Positions 1 through 7,449 of a stretch of 33,563 bases of DNA are shown here, piece after piece. The DNA is taken from positions 976-34,538 of the forward strand of contig DKTR01000102.1 in the NCBI GenBank assembly GCA_002473385.1, read 5' to 3'. Origin of the DNA: Lachnospiraceae bacterium UBA7225. GTDB taxonomy: Bacteria > Bacillota > Clostridia > Lachnospirales > Lachnospiraceae. A program made the translations under genes and the position numbers. Within the stretch, counting starts at the first letter, position 1; every line of letters begins with the position of its first letter. Below the pieces are notes generated by a model. The model saw only the letters and a program-made list of their open reading frames with translations, made no database searches and was not told the origin of the DNA.

Positions 1-855
1 TGCTGGTGCGGCATCAGCCAGGTGATCAGTAATTCAGTCACTTCTGCGGTAGATAATGCATTTTCTGTTCCGCCGCTTTATACGACCATAGTGCTTGTGG
101 CAGTGGCGGCGGTGATCGTTTTGCGCAAAAATGCTACTGTGAAGGTGCTGGATGTGATTGTGCCGGTTATGGCGGGATGCTATTTTCTGATGACGGTTTT
201 TGTGATTGTCCGGAATATCGGTGCGCTCCCGGCTGTTTTTGAACGGATTTTTGCCGAGGCTTTCGGGCTGCGGCAGATAGCTGCAGGCGGTTTCGGGGCT
301 GTGCTGATGAATGGCGTAAAGCGCGGACTTTTCTCCAACGAGGCAGGCTCCGGTTCTGCGCCCTGTGCTGCGGCAGCGGCGGATGTCACACATCCGGCAA
401 AGGCCGGGCTTCTGCAGGCATTCGGTGTGTTCGTGGATACCATTGTAATATGCAGCTGTTCGGCGATGATCATGCTGCTGGCGCCCGCAAAGCAGATTGA
501 GGGACTTGCGGGAATGGATCTGCTGCAGGAGGCGATGCGCTACCATTTCGGTGATTTCGGTGTGGTTTTTATCGCAGTCATCTTGCTGCTTTTCAGCTTT
601 TCAACCTTTATCGGTATTTTATTTTATGCGAGATCCAATGTGGCATATCTGTTTGGCGACAACTGGCTGTCGCAGACGGTTTACAAGTGTATTGCACTCG
701 TGATGCTTTTTATCGGCGGACTTGCTGCCTACACTTTTGTATGGGATCTCGGGGACGTTGGAATCGGTCTTATGACAATTTTTAATATGATTGCGCTGCT
801 GCCGCTGTCAGGGGAGGCGGTTGCCGCGCTGAAGAATTATGAGAAGAGAAGATAG
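1..855 (+). CDS. AGCS-family amino acid:cation (alanine/glycine:Na+) symporter, C-terminal part
   Basis: The gene is open from base 1 in frame 1 and its start lies before the window; only the last ~284 codons are present. The protein is strongly hydrophobic with about seven or eight membrane segments. The stretch GLFSNEAGSGSAPCAAAAAD is the kind of conserved loop seen in the alanine/glycine:cation symporter family, and WCGISQ at the left edge also fits. The family imports small neutral amino acids with Na+ or H+ across the cytoplasmic membrane. The C-terminus ends in a short basic tail (NYEKRR). I see no clear terminator in the 67 bases before the next gene. Family call fairly sure; the exact substrate is not readable. 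Confidence 0.88.
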   Translation, partial: CWCGISQVISNSVTSAVDNAFSVPPLYTTIVLVAVAAVIVLRKNATVKVLDVIVPVMAGCYFLMTVFVIVRNIGALPAVFERIFAEAFGLRQIAAGGFGAVLMNGVKRGLFSNEAGSGSAPCAAAAADVTHPAKAGLLQAFGVFVDTIVICSCSAMIMLLAPAKQIEGLAGMDLLQEAMRYHFGDFGVVFIAVILLLFSFSTFIGILFYARSNVAYLFGDNWLSQTVYKCIALVMLFIGGLAAYTFVWDLGDVGIGLMTIFNMIALLPLSGEAVAALKNYEKRR

Positions 856-922
856 CTGTAAAAAACAGGGACAGAAATGATGGAAACGCACTAATAAAAA
901 ATCTTTTTTCAAGGGAAGTATC

Positions 923-2113
923 GTGGATAGGGAATATATTTTACTGAGTATTTATAAATTAACAAAGATTCTTTTTCGTTTCTTTGCCCCGGATGGCTGT
1001 TTGCTGGAATGTCCTTTTCCAGAGACAAAGGAAACGGATCCGCTTTGCAGTGACCAGGAGTTGTTTCAAAGATTAACAAATGAATTCCGGACGGAGCGGC
1101 AAAAGGGCTGTATCATGTTTGATGAAGGATTTTATTATGCAGCGGTGCGGGTAGAGGAAGGCTTTCTTGCCGCGGGTCCTGTAAGTGTTGAGAAAAAGAG
1201 CGAATACACCGTTCACCGGTATCTGGAGCGCTATCATCCGAAGAACGATACGTTTCCTGTATCAGTGTATCGGTTAAAAGATATGATAGAATTGTGTTCT
1301 TTTGTAACCAGCATATGGACAAATCGTACTGTAAAGAGAAACGATATTTTTTCAGAGGACTATATGACTCATGCGCTGGAAAAGGAAATGACAGGATATC
1401 ATCTTGAAAATTCTGAAAATGACAACTTTCATTATTCTTATGCTATGGAACAGGAGATGCATTTTTATTTTGAACATGGCAGATATAAAGAATACATGCA
1501 GAAAGGAAAGGAAGAGAAGTTTAGTATAGATTCCATGGGGAAACTGGCGGATAAGAATGAGAAGCAGTATGAATATATGTGTGTATGTACCATTACGCTG
1601 TCCACAAGAAGCGCAATACGTGCAGGAGTTTTGGAAACGAGGGCATATGAAATTAGTGATATTGTACTGCAGCAATTGTCCCGGGCAAAAAATGTACTTG
1701 AGATGAGCCGGATACTGGAAAAAGGGATGGGCAAGCTGGATGAAGAGATTTGTGCAGCGCTGAATGACAGTAATACCAATATTTATGTGGAAAAGAGCAA
1801 GAATTATATCGCAAGACACATTTACGAGAAAATACAATTAGAGGATGTGGCGAAGGAGATTCCTCTCAATCCCAGTTATTTGTCCAGAGTCTTCAAACAG
1901 AATACAGGATTGAACATATCCCAATATATCCTGCAGGAGAAGATAGCAATTTCCTGCAATCTTCTGAAATATTCAGATGCATCTATCGCGAGGATTGCAG
2001 AGTATATGAACCTGCAGCCTCAGAGTTATTTTACAAAGGTATTTACGCAGGTGAAAGGGATTTCCCCTGGAAAATACAGGATAGAGCAGAAAAGGAAACT
2101 TAATGCATGGTAA
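923..2113 (+). CDS. AraC-family transcriptional regulator
   Basis: A 396-residue protein starting at GTG 923, chosen because AAGGGA at 911-916 sits six bases upstream. The last ~100 residues are a typical double helix-turn-helix AraC domain: IQLEDVAKEIPLNPSYLSRV, then IARIAEYMNLQPQSYFTKVF and the closing GISPGKYR. The first ~290 residues are not a cupin I recognise; they may be a ligand-sensing region of the kind common in Lachnospiraceae AraC proteins. It probably activates the catabolic genes just downstream, both of which start behind the same duplicated leader. A strong terminator overlaps its stop codon, so it is its own transcription unit. A remnant of the 3' end of a paralogue lies at 4981-5055. 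Family sure; target genes inferred. Confidence 0.93.
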   Translation: MDREYILLSIYKLTKILFRFFAPDGCLLECPFPETKETDPLCSDQELFQRLTNEFRTERQKGCIMFDEGFYYAAVRVEEGFLAAGPVSVEKKSEYTVHRYLERYHPKNDTFPVSVYRLKDMIELCSFVTSIWTNRTVKRNDIFSEDYMTHALEKEMTGYHLENSENDNFHYSYAMEQEMHFYFEHGRYKEYMQKGKEEKFSIDSMGKLADKNEKQYEYMCVCTITLSTRSAIRAGVLETRAYEISDIVLQQLSRAKNVLEMSRILEKGMGKLDEEICAALNDSNTNIYVEKSKNYIARHIYEKIQLEDVAKEIPLNPSYLSRVFKQNTGLNISQYILQEKIAISCNLLKYSDASIARIAEYMNLQPQSYFTKVFTQVKGISPGKYRIEQKRKLNAW

Positions 2114-2141
2114 AACGTCTGGAATAATCCAGGCGTTTTTT
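2113..2141 (+). terminator. Rho-independent terminator of the AraC gene
   Basis: The arms AAACGTCTGG and CCAGGCGTTT pair around an AATAAT loop, with one G-T wobble, and run into six T. It overlaps the AraC stop codon. It lies between two copies of ATGGTAAAA (2107-2115 and 2197-2205); the paralogous block upstream of the GH3 gene has only one copy and lacks the terminator. Confidence 0.85.
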
Positions 2142-2205
2142 GATGCGTGCCTATTGGGAGATTTAGAAGGTGACCATAAAAAAGAAAAATACAAATATGG
2201 TAAAA

Positions 2206-2308
2206 GACAGATAAAAATAGTAAAGAGAATTAAATACAGTTTCAAGAAAAAGCCGTATAGTTATTTCATCAACCATAGATTAATAAAAACCAACAGTATA
2301 GAAAGGAG
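2206..2308 (+). promoter_or_regulatory. Duplicated leader/promoter region, copy A (esterase unit)
   Basis: About 100 bp ending in the ribosome site GAAAGGAG (2301-2308). It is roughly 85% identical by eye to 5058-5158 in front of the GH3 gene. The best-kept core is AAGCCGTATAGTTATTTCAT. TATAGT at 2256-2261 could be a -10 box, but no good -35 box lies 16-18 bases upstream, as expected for an activator-dependent promoter. I infer that the AraC protein at 923-2113, or a paralogue, acts here; the binding site itself cannot be read. Confidence 0.55.
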
Positions 2309-2313
2309 AAACC

Positions 2314-3888
2314 ATGTTACAGACAGCGGCGATATTTCAAAACGGAATGATTCTTCAGAGGAAGAAGCCAGTTGCCATATGGGGAACAGCAGAGCCGGGA
2401 GCACAGGTGACGGCAGAGATTCAAGGCAGAAGTGTGAGTGGAAAGGCAGACGAGAACGGCACATGGAGCGTAACGCTTGCGCCGCTTACGGCCGCAGAAT
2501 CTGAAACGCTGAGGATTACAGCGGTATGCGCAGAGGGAGAAAGCGGTGCAAAGGCAGAGAAGCTTTCTTATACAGATGTAGCAGTGGGGGAAGTATGGCT
2601 GGCCGGCGGGCAGTCCAATATGGAGTTTGCCATGCGTTATGAAAAGCATAAACAGGAGGCATTGGAGCATTGTGAGAATCCGCGCGTACGTTTTTATGAT
2701 GTGCCGGAAGTATGCTATGACGGGCAGCTGGAGGAATTTGATTACAGCCGCATGGGAATCTGGCGCAAGGCGACAAAAGAAGATCTCGACTATTTCAGTG
2801 CGGCTGGATATTATTTCCAGAAGGAGCTGGAGCGTGTGCTGGATGTGCCGGTTGGAATCATCGGATGTAACTGGGGCGGTACGACAGCCAGTGTATGGAT
2901 GAATCCACAGACGGTGGAGCAGGTCGGAGCGCCGTGGATGCGGCTGTATGAGCAGAGATGCGAAGGACGCGATATGACGGCCTATTGGGCGCAGCAGCAT
3001 AACCATCCGATGAATGACCGCGGAAATCTTTTTGACCAGTTCAGTGAGATAGTTATGCCCAGAACATTAAGTGACGAAGAACTTAAGCAGTTATTTGCGA
3101 ACATTCCGGATAATTTCGGGGAGATGATGGCAGAAATGATGCAGCCACAGACGATTCCGGGGTGTCTTTACGAACATATGCTGAAAACCGTTTCCCCATA
3201 TGGAATCCGTGGATTCCTCTGGTATCAGGGCGAGAGTGATGACGATATACCGGGAATGAATGTGTTGTACAAGGATATGCTGACAGGGCTGATTGGAGAC
3301 TGGAGAGCGTTGTGGCAGGAGAACCTTCCATTCTTGTTCGTGCAGCTGCCGGGATATGATAAGTGGCTTTTCAATACATGGGAAAACCACTATCCGGTCA
3401 TCCGCAAATGCCAGGAGGAGGTGGCAAATACGGTGGAGGGAACGCATCTGTGTTCTATCTCTGATGCGGGTGAAGAACGCGACATTCATCCGAAGGACAA
3501 GAAGACCGTTGGTGAACGTTTGTCGCTGCTTGCACGCCATTATGTGTACGGTGAGGATATCCTCTGCGATGCACCGGTGGCAAAGACAGCGGTGAGAAAC
3601 GGAAAGCAGATTACGGTTACATTTGCAAATGCGGGAAAGGGATTATATGTTTCCGGCGAAGAACTGTCTGCTTTGAAAGTTACGGCACAGGCCGATGAAA
3701 CTGTATTTGAGACGGAAGAGGAAGATTTGACATTTATGGCAAAGGCAGAAGAAGAACGTCTTTTGATTACATTAGATGAGGATACGGACAAAAAGGTTAA
3801 AATCGCATTTGCCAGAACTGGCTGGTATCTGGTAAATCTGTATAACGAGGCGGGAATTCCGGCAATTCCGTTTGAATTTGAATGTTAA
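2314..3888 (+). CDS. Sialate O-acetylesterase-like SGNH hydrolase
   Basis: A 524-residue cytoplasmic-looking protein with no signal peptide. The start at ATG 2314 follows GAAAGGAG by five bases. Residues ~1-95 look like the N-terminal beta domain of this family. GEVWLAGGQSNMEF carries the predicted nucleophile Ser101, WYQGESD is the second family block, and DIHPKDK near residue 392 carries the Asp/His pair. Family members remove O-acetyl groups from sialic acids or other acetylated sugars. Next to a second esterase, GH3 and GH106-like enzymes, and with no sialidase or nan gene in view, acetylated plant or host glycan fragments are as likely as sialic acid. First gene of the unit; the next start is 22 bases after its stop. 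Confidence 0.88.
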   Translation: MLQTAAIFQNGMILQRKKPVAIWGTAEPGAQVTAEIQGRSVSGKADENGTWSVTLAPLTAAESETLRITAVCAEGESGAKAEKLSYTDVAVGEVWLAGGQSNMEFAMRYEKHKQEALEHCENPRVRFYDVPEVCYDGQLEEFDYSRMGIWRKATKEDLDYFSAAGYYFQKELERVLDVPVGIIGCNWGGTTASVWMNPQTVEQVGAPWMRLYEQRCEGRDMTAYWAQQHNHPMNDRGNLFDQFSEIVMPRTLSDEELKQLFANIPDNFGEMMAEMMQPQTIPGCLYEHMLKTVSPYGIRGFLWYQGESDDDIPGMNVLYKDMLTGLIGDWRALWQENLPFLFVQLPGYDKWLFNTWENHYPVIRKCQEEVANTVEGTHLCSISDAGEERDIHPKDKKTVGERLSLLARHYVYGEDILCDAPVAKTAVRNGKQITVTFANAGKGLYVSGEELSALKVTAQADETVFETEEEDLTFMAKAEEERLLITLDEDTDKKVKIAFARTGWYLVNLYNEAGIPAIPFEFEC

Positions 3889-3909
3889 ATACTGCAGGAG
3901 AAAGAAAAG

Positions 3910-4965
3910 ATGAAAACAAAAGTAATTATGTTAAACGAGGAACGGAATGTGAGCCTGACGGCTTACATTCAGCAGGTAGGAGGAGAGTTCACCAATATTC
4001 CCAGGCGTCCGGCAGTGCTGATCCTGCCGGGCGGTGGTTATCAGATGTGTTCTGACCGGGAGGCGGACCCAATCGTGTTACCGTATTTGAAAGCAGGCTA
4101 TCATGCCTTTATTTTGCGTTATTCTCTGCGCGAACATGCAGTGTGGCCGAACCCGCTGAATGACTATGACACGGCAATGGCGCTTATCCGCAGGAAGGCG
4201 GAAGAGTGGAATCTTTATGCGGACAAGATTGCGGTCATCGGTTTTTCGGCAGGAGGCCATCTGGCGGCAAGTGCGGCTACCATGTCGGAAAATCGCCCCA
4301 ATGCGGCGATTCTGGGATATCCGGTTATTAATGAAGAGAATGCCCATATCTGGGAAAAAACAGCACCGGACATCGTGAGCGCGGTGGATAAAGATACTTG
4401 TCCTTGTTTCGTGTTTGCCACCAGAACAGATACGACAGTACCGGTGGAGAATTCTTTACAGTTTGTGACGGCTTTGGCGGCAAATAATATTTCGTTTGAA
4501 AGCCACATTTATGCATATGGTCCGCACGGCTTTTCTACGGCTGAGGATAGTGTACTGACACCGGGAACCCGGATTTGTAACCGTGCGCCGCACTGGGTAG
4601 CGGACAGTATCGAATGGCTGAAGGATATGTTTGGCACATTTGGAAACGGTGCGATGACAGAGCCGGCAATCGGCAGGTATGCGAACGGAAATAGTGCCGA
4701 ATATCTGTCGGTGGACTGCACGATGGGTCATCTGATGAAAAATGAGCGGGCAGGAACAATGATTGGGGCAATGATGGCGCAGATGGGGCAGAAGGAAGAA
4801 GATAAGCAGGAAGAACAGAATGAAATGGCAGCGTCGATGTCACCGGAGGTCATGCAGGCGATGATGAACAATATGCTGCTGCGGGATATGCTGCAGCTCA
4901 CTTTAGTGCCGGAAGAAACAATCGCGCAGATAAATGCGCAGCTGAATGCTATTCCCAATGTATAA
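3910..4965 (+). CDS. Alpha/beta-hydrolase (acetyl-esterase-like) with an 88-residue C-terminal tail domain
   Basis: A 351-residue protein with AGGAGAAAG just upstream of ATG 3910. Residues ~30-245 form an alpha/beta-hydrolase: LPGGGY (oxyanion hole, ~39-44), GFSAGGH with nucleophile Ser113, Asp174 in TRTDTTVP and His206 in GPHGF. This resembles the acetyl-esterase/xylan-esterase group, so it probably deacetylates sugar oligomers inside the cell together with the preceding esterase. Residues ~264-351 (4699-4962) lie outside the hydrolase fold and match the C-terminal tail of the GH3 protein ending at 7425: both contain IG-MMA-M, an acidic linker, a MS-E--AMM-like block and an LR motif, and both are 88 residues long. 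Hydrolase call strong; true substrate unknown. Confidence 0.87.
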   Translation: MKTKVIMLNEERNVSLTAYIQQVGGEFTNIPRRPAVLILPGGGYQMCSDREADPIVLPYLKAGYHAFILRYSLREHAVWPNPLNDYDTAMALIRRKAEEWNLYADKIAVIGFSAGGHLAASAATMSENRPNAAILGYPVINEENAHIWEKTAPDIVSAVDKDTCPCFVFATRTDTTVPVENSLQFVTALAANNISFESHIYAYGPHGFSTAEDSVLTPGTRICNRAPHWVADSIEWLKDMFGTFGNGAMTEPAIGRYANGNSAEYLSVDCTMGHLMKNERAGTMIGAMMAQMGQKEEDKQEEQNEMAASMSPEVMQAMMNNMLLRDMLQLTLVPEETIAQINAQLNAIPNV

Positions 4966-4980
4966 AAACCTAAAAAACGG

Positions 4981-5055
4981 TTACATTTGCTGGAATCTAT
5001 ACAGGTGAAAGGAATTTTCCCTGGGAAATACAGAATGGAGCAAAAAAGATGGTAA
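4981..5055 (+). pseudogene. Remnant of the 3' end of an AraC-family gene
   Basis: From 5002 the frame reads QVKGIFPGKYRMEQKRW and then TAA. The complete AraC gene ends QVKGISPGKYRIEQKRKLNAW. The nucleotides also match over this stretch, with a four-codon gap before the final W. Similarity upstream (4981-5001) is weaker. No start or other AraC sequence precedes it; the esterase gene ends at 4965. It is the trace of a second copy of the regulator whose body has been lost, still sitting before copy B of the leader. Confidence 0.8.
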
Positions 5056-5057
5056 AA

Positions 5058-5158
5058 AACAGATAAAAAAGGTAAAGGAAATTAAATACAGTTTCAAAAA
5101 AAAGCCGTATAGTTATTTCATCAACAGCAGAGTAATAAAAATCAATCGTAGAAAGGAG
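5058..5158 (+). promoter_or_regulatory. Duplicated leader/promoter region, copy B (GH3 unit)
   Basis: Near-identical to 2206-2308 and ending in the same ribosome site GAAAGGAG (5151-5158). The TATAGT element is at 5108-5113. It directly follows the AraC 3' remnant, mirroring the order AraC-leader-enzyme of copy A, but without the terminator. Because the leader is shared, the GH3-symporter-GH106 unit is probably switched by the same regulator as the esterase unit. Confidence 0.55.
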
Positions 5159-5163
5159 TATGT

Positions 5164-6027
5164 ATGGACATTCAGGAAACAATTTCAAAAATGAGCCTGG
5201 AGGAAAAGGCGGCAATGTGTACAGGAGAGGATTTCTGGCACATAAAAGGATACGAGAAGTATGGTATCCCAAAGATGATGGTCAGTGACGGACCTCACGG
5301 ACTTCGCAAGCAGGAAGGGGAGGCAGACCACCTGGGTATGAACGAGAGTATCAAAGCGGTATGTTTCCCGGCGGGCTGTGCGCTGGCTTCTTCTTTTGAC
5401 AGGGAGCTGATGCACAGTGTGGGAGAAGCACTGGCGAATGAATGCCAGGCGGAAGATGTGGGCATCCTTCTCGGCCCCGCGGTGAATATTAAGCGTTCCC
5501 CTCTTTGCGGCCGGAACTTCGAATACCTTTCAGAGGATCCTTATGTGGCTTCCGAGATGGCATCGGGGTATGTGAACGGCGTCCAAAGCCAGGGCGTTGG
5601 TACCAGCCTGAAGCATTTCTGGGCGAATAATCAGGAGAAACGGAGGATGAACTGCAGCTCTGAGCTGGATGAAAGAACAGCCAGGGAACTCTATCTGAAG
5701 GTGTTTGAGCGGACTGTAAAGCTGTCCCAGCCATGGTCTGTCATGTGTTCTTATAACCAGATCAATGGAGTATATTCTGCAGAAAACCGGAAGTACCTGA
5801 CGGATGTTCTGCGCGGGGAATGGGGGTTTGAAGGATTCGTTGTCAGTGACTGGGGCGCAGCCAATGACATCGTCGCGGACGTAGCGGCAGGCATGGATCT
5901 GGAAATGCCCAATACCGGCGGTGAAAGTAAGAATATGCTTGTGAATGCGGTAAAGGAAGGACGCCTGGATGAGAAGGTATTAGACACTGCGGTAGAGCGG
6001 ATTCTGAAAATTGTAATGAAATATTAG
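5164..6027 (+). CDS. GH3 beta-glucosidase-like enzyme, N-terminal catalytic domain, ended by an in-frame TAG
   Basis: The 287 codons from ATG 5164 encode a complete GH3 (beta/alpha)8 domain: SDGPHGLRKQ near residue 41, CGRNFEYLSEDP near 115, Lys150-His151 in KHFWANNQE, and the nucleophile Asp229 in FVVSDWGA. No signal peptide, so cytoplasmic. Translation stops at TAG 6025-6027 after ILKIVMKY, exactly where GH3 proteins continue into the second domain. The same frame then runs on with ENRKTDAVFSREKDHETARQ and joins the next open segment. Without readthrough this half lacks the C-terminal domain and is probably poor or inactive. Family members release terminal beta-linked glucose, xylose or similar residues. 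Confidence 0.88.
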   Translation: MDIQETISKMSLEEKAAMCTGEDFWHIKGYEKYGIPKMMVSDGPHGLRKQEGEADHLGMNESIKAVCFPAGCALASSFDRELMHSVGEALANECQAEDVGILLGPAVNIKRSPLCGRNFEYLSEDPYVASEMASGYVNGVQSQGVGTSLKHFWANNQEKRRMNCSSELDERTARELYLKVFERTVKLSQPWSVMCSYNQINGVYSAENRKYLTDVLRGEWGFEGFVVSDWGAANDIVADVAAGMDLEMPNTGGESKNMLVNAVKEGRLDEKVLDTAVERILKIVMKY

Positions 6028-6102
6028 GAAAACCGGAAAACGGATGCTGTATTTTCCAGAGAAAAGGATCATGAAACCGCACGCCAGGCGGCTGCAGAGA
6101 GC

Positions 6103-7425
6103 ATGGTTTTATTGAAAAATAATGGGGCACTGCCGCTTTGCAGGGAAGAAGAGACCATATTCATCGGGGAATTTGCAGAACGGCCACGTTATCAGGGCGG
6201 CGGAAGTTCCCACATCAATGCGTCTAGAATCGAAAGCGCCCTGGAGATGGCCCCGGAGAATATAACATTTTACAGAGGATATCAGACAGAGGAAGACAGG
6301 GTGGACGCTGCTATGATGGAAGAGGCGGTTGAGGCTGCGAAGAAAGCGGACAAAGTCGTGGTGTTTGCCGGACTTCCGGATGCCTATGAGTCGGAGGGAT
6401 ATGACAGAATCCATATGAAACTTCCGGAAAATCAGAATCTTCTGATCCAGGAACTTGCCAAAGTAAATGGGAATGTCATTGTTGTGCTGCACAATGGTTC
6501 CCCGGTGGAAATGCCATGGGCGGAAGATGTAGCTGCAATCCTGGAAACCTACCTTGGCGGCGAGGCTGTCGGCGGAGCGGTCGTGCAGGTGCTTTACGGA
6601 GAGGTGAATCCCAGTGGTCATCTGGCAGAGACATTCCCGCTCAGGCTGCAGGATACGCCGTCATATCTCACATACGGAGGAGAACGTGGGATCGTGCCGT
6701 ATCAGGAGGGCGTTTTTGTCGGATATCGATACTATGATTCGAAAGAAATGGATGTCTTATTCCCATTCGGCCATGGCCTTTCTTATACGGAATTTTCTTT
6801 TAGGAATCTGACTGTTGACAGAAAAGAGATCAAAGCCGGAGATACCGTTACTGTCAGCCTGGAAGTTACGAATACCGGCAGCCGGTCTGGAAAGGAAGTT
6901 GTCCAGTTATACATCGCGCATGAAAAAGGGGAAACGATACGTCCGGTACATGAACTGAAAAAATTCGAAAAAATTGCACTAAATCCGGGAGAAACAAAGA
7001 AGGTCAGTTTCGAATTGGGTGCAGAAGACTTTTCTTATTATGAAGAGCGGATCCAGGACTGGTATATAGAGCCGGGAGAGTATGTGATCGAAGTCGGAGA
7101 TTCTTCCAGGAATCTGCCTCTCCGGGAAAAGGTTTCCATTGGAAATGATATCCCGCTTCCGATTCAGATTACATTGAATACACCGATGCAGGAGATCCTG
7201 CGGCTTCCGAAAGGACAGCAATTAATCGGCGGCATGATGGCCGGGATGACTAATTCCGAAGAAGCAGAGGACCAGATTGGAGAAGCGATGAGCCGGGAGA
7301 TGATCGAGGCAATGATGACCGAGATCCCGCTTCGGACACTGGTGATGTTCAGCGGCGGACAGTTTACATATGCACAGGCTAATGCGCTGGTAGAAGTGCT
7401 GAATCAGTCGTTACAGGAATTATAA
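6103..7425 (+). CDS. GH3 enzyme, C-terminal sandwich and FnIII-like domains plus 88-residue tail (same frame after the TAG)
   Basis: This segment is in frame with 5164-6027. The GH3 reading already resumes at 6028; ATG 6103 is only the first Met and has no good ribosome site. MVLLKNNGALPL opens the GH3 C-domain, GGGSSHINASRIESAL and PDAYESEGYDR follow, then LFPFGHGLSYTEFSF leads into an FnIII-like domain (~residues 235-335). Residues 353-440 (7159-7422) form the tail shared with the esterase at 3910. Together with the N-part the full protein would be about 753 residues, a usual GH3 size plus the tail. The C-part has no obvious decay besides the TAG, so the stop is recent, a strain variant, a sequence error, or read through. 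Confidence 0.85.
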   Translation: MVLLKNNGALPLCREEETIFIGEFAERPRYQGGGSSHINASRIESALEMAPENITFYRGYQTEEDRVDAAMMEEAVEAAKKADKVVVFAGLPDAYESEGYDRIHMKLPENQNLLIQELAKVNGNVIVVLHNGSPVEMPWAEDVAAILETYLGGEAVGGAVVQVLYGEVNPSGHLAETFPLRLQDTPSYLTYGGERGIVPYQEGVFVGYRYYDSKEMDVLFPFGHGLSYTEFSFRNLTVDRKEIKAGDTVTVSLEVTNTGSRSGKEVVQLYIAHEKGETIRPVHELKKFEKIALNPGETKKVSFELGAEDFSYYEERIQDWYIEPGEYVIEVGDSSRNLPLREKVSIGNDIPLPIQITLNTPMQEILRLPKGQQLIGGMMAGMTNSEEAEDQIGEAMSREMIEAMMTEIPLRTLVMFSGGQFTYAQANALVEVLNQSLQEL

Positions 7426-7449
7426 GAATAACAATAGAAGGAGAGAAAG

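Noticed and set aside
6025..6027. Pyrrolysine or other dedicated amber recoding in the GH3 gene
   Set aside because: No pyl genes or specific downstream RNA structure can be seen; simple mutation, error or leaky readthrough are adequate explanations.
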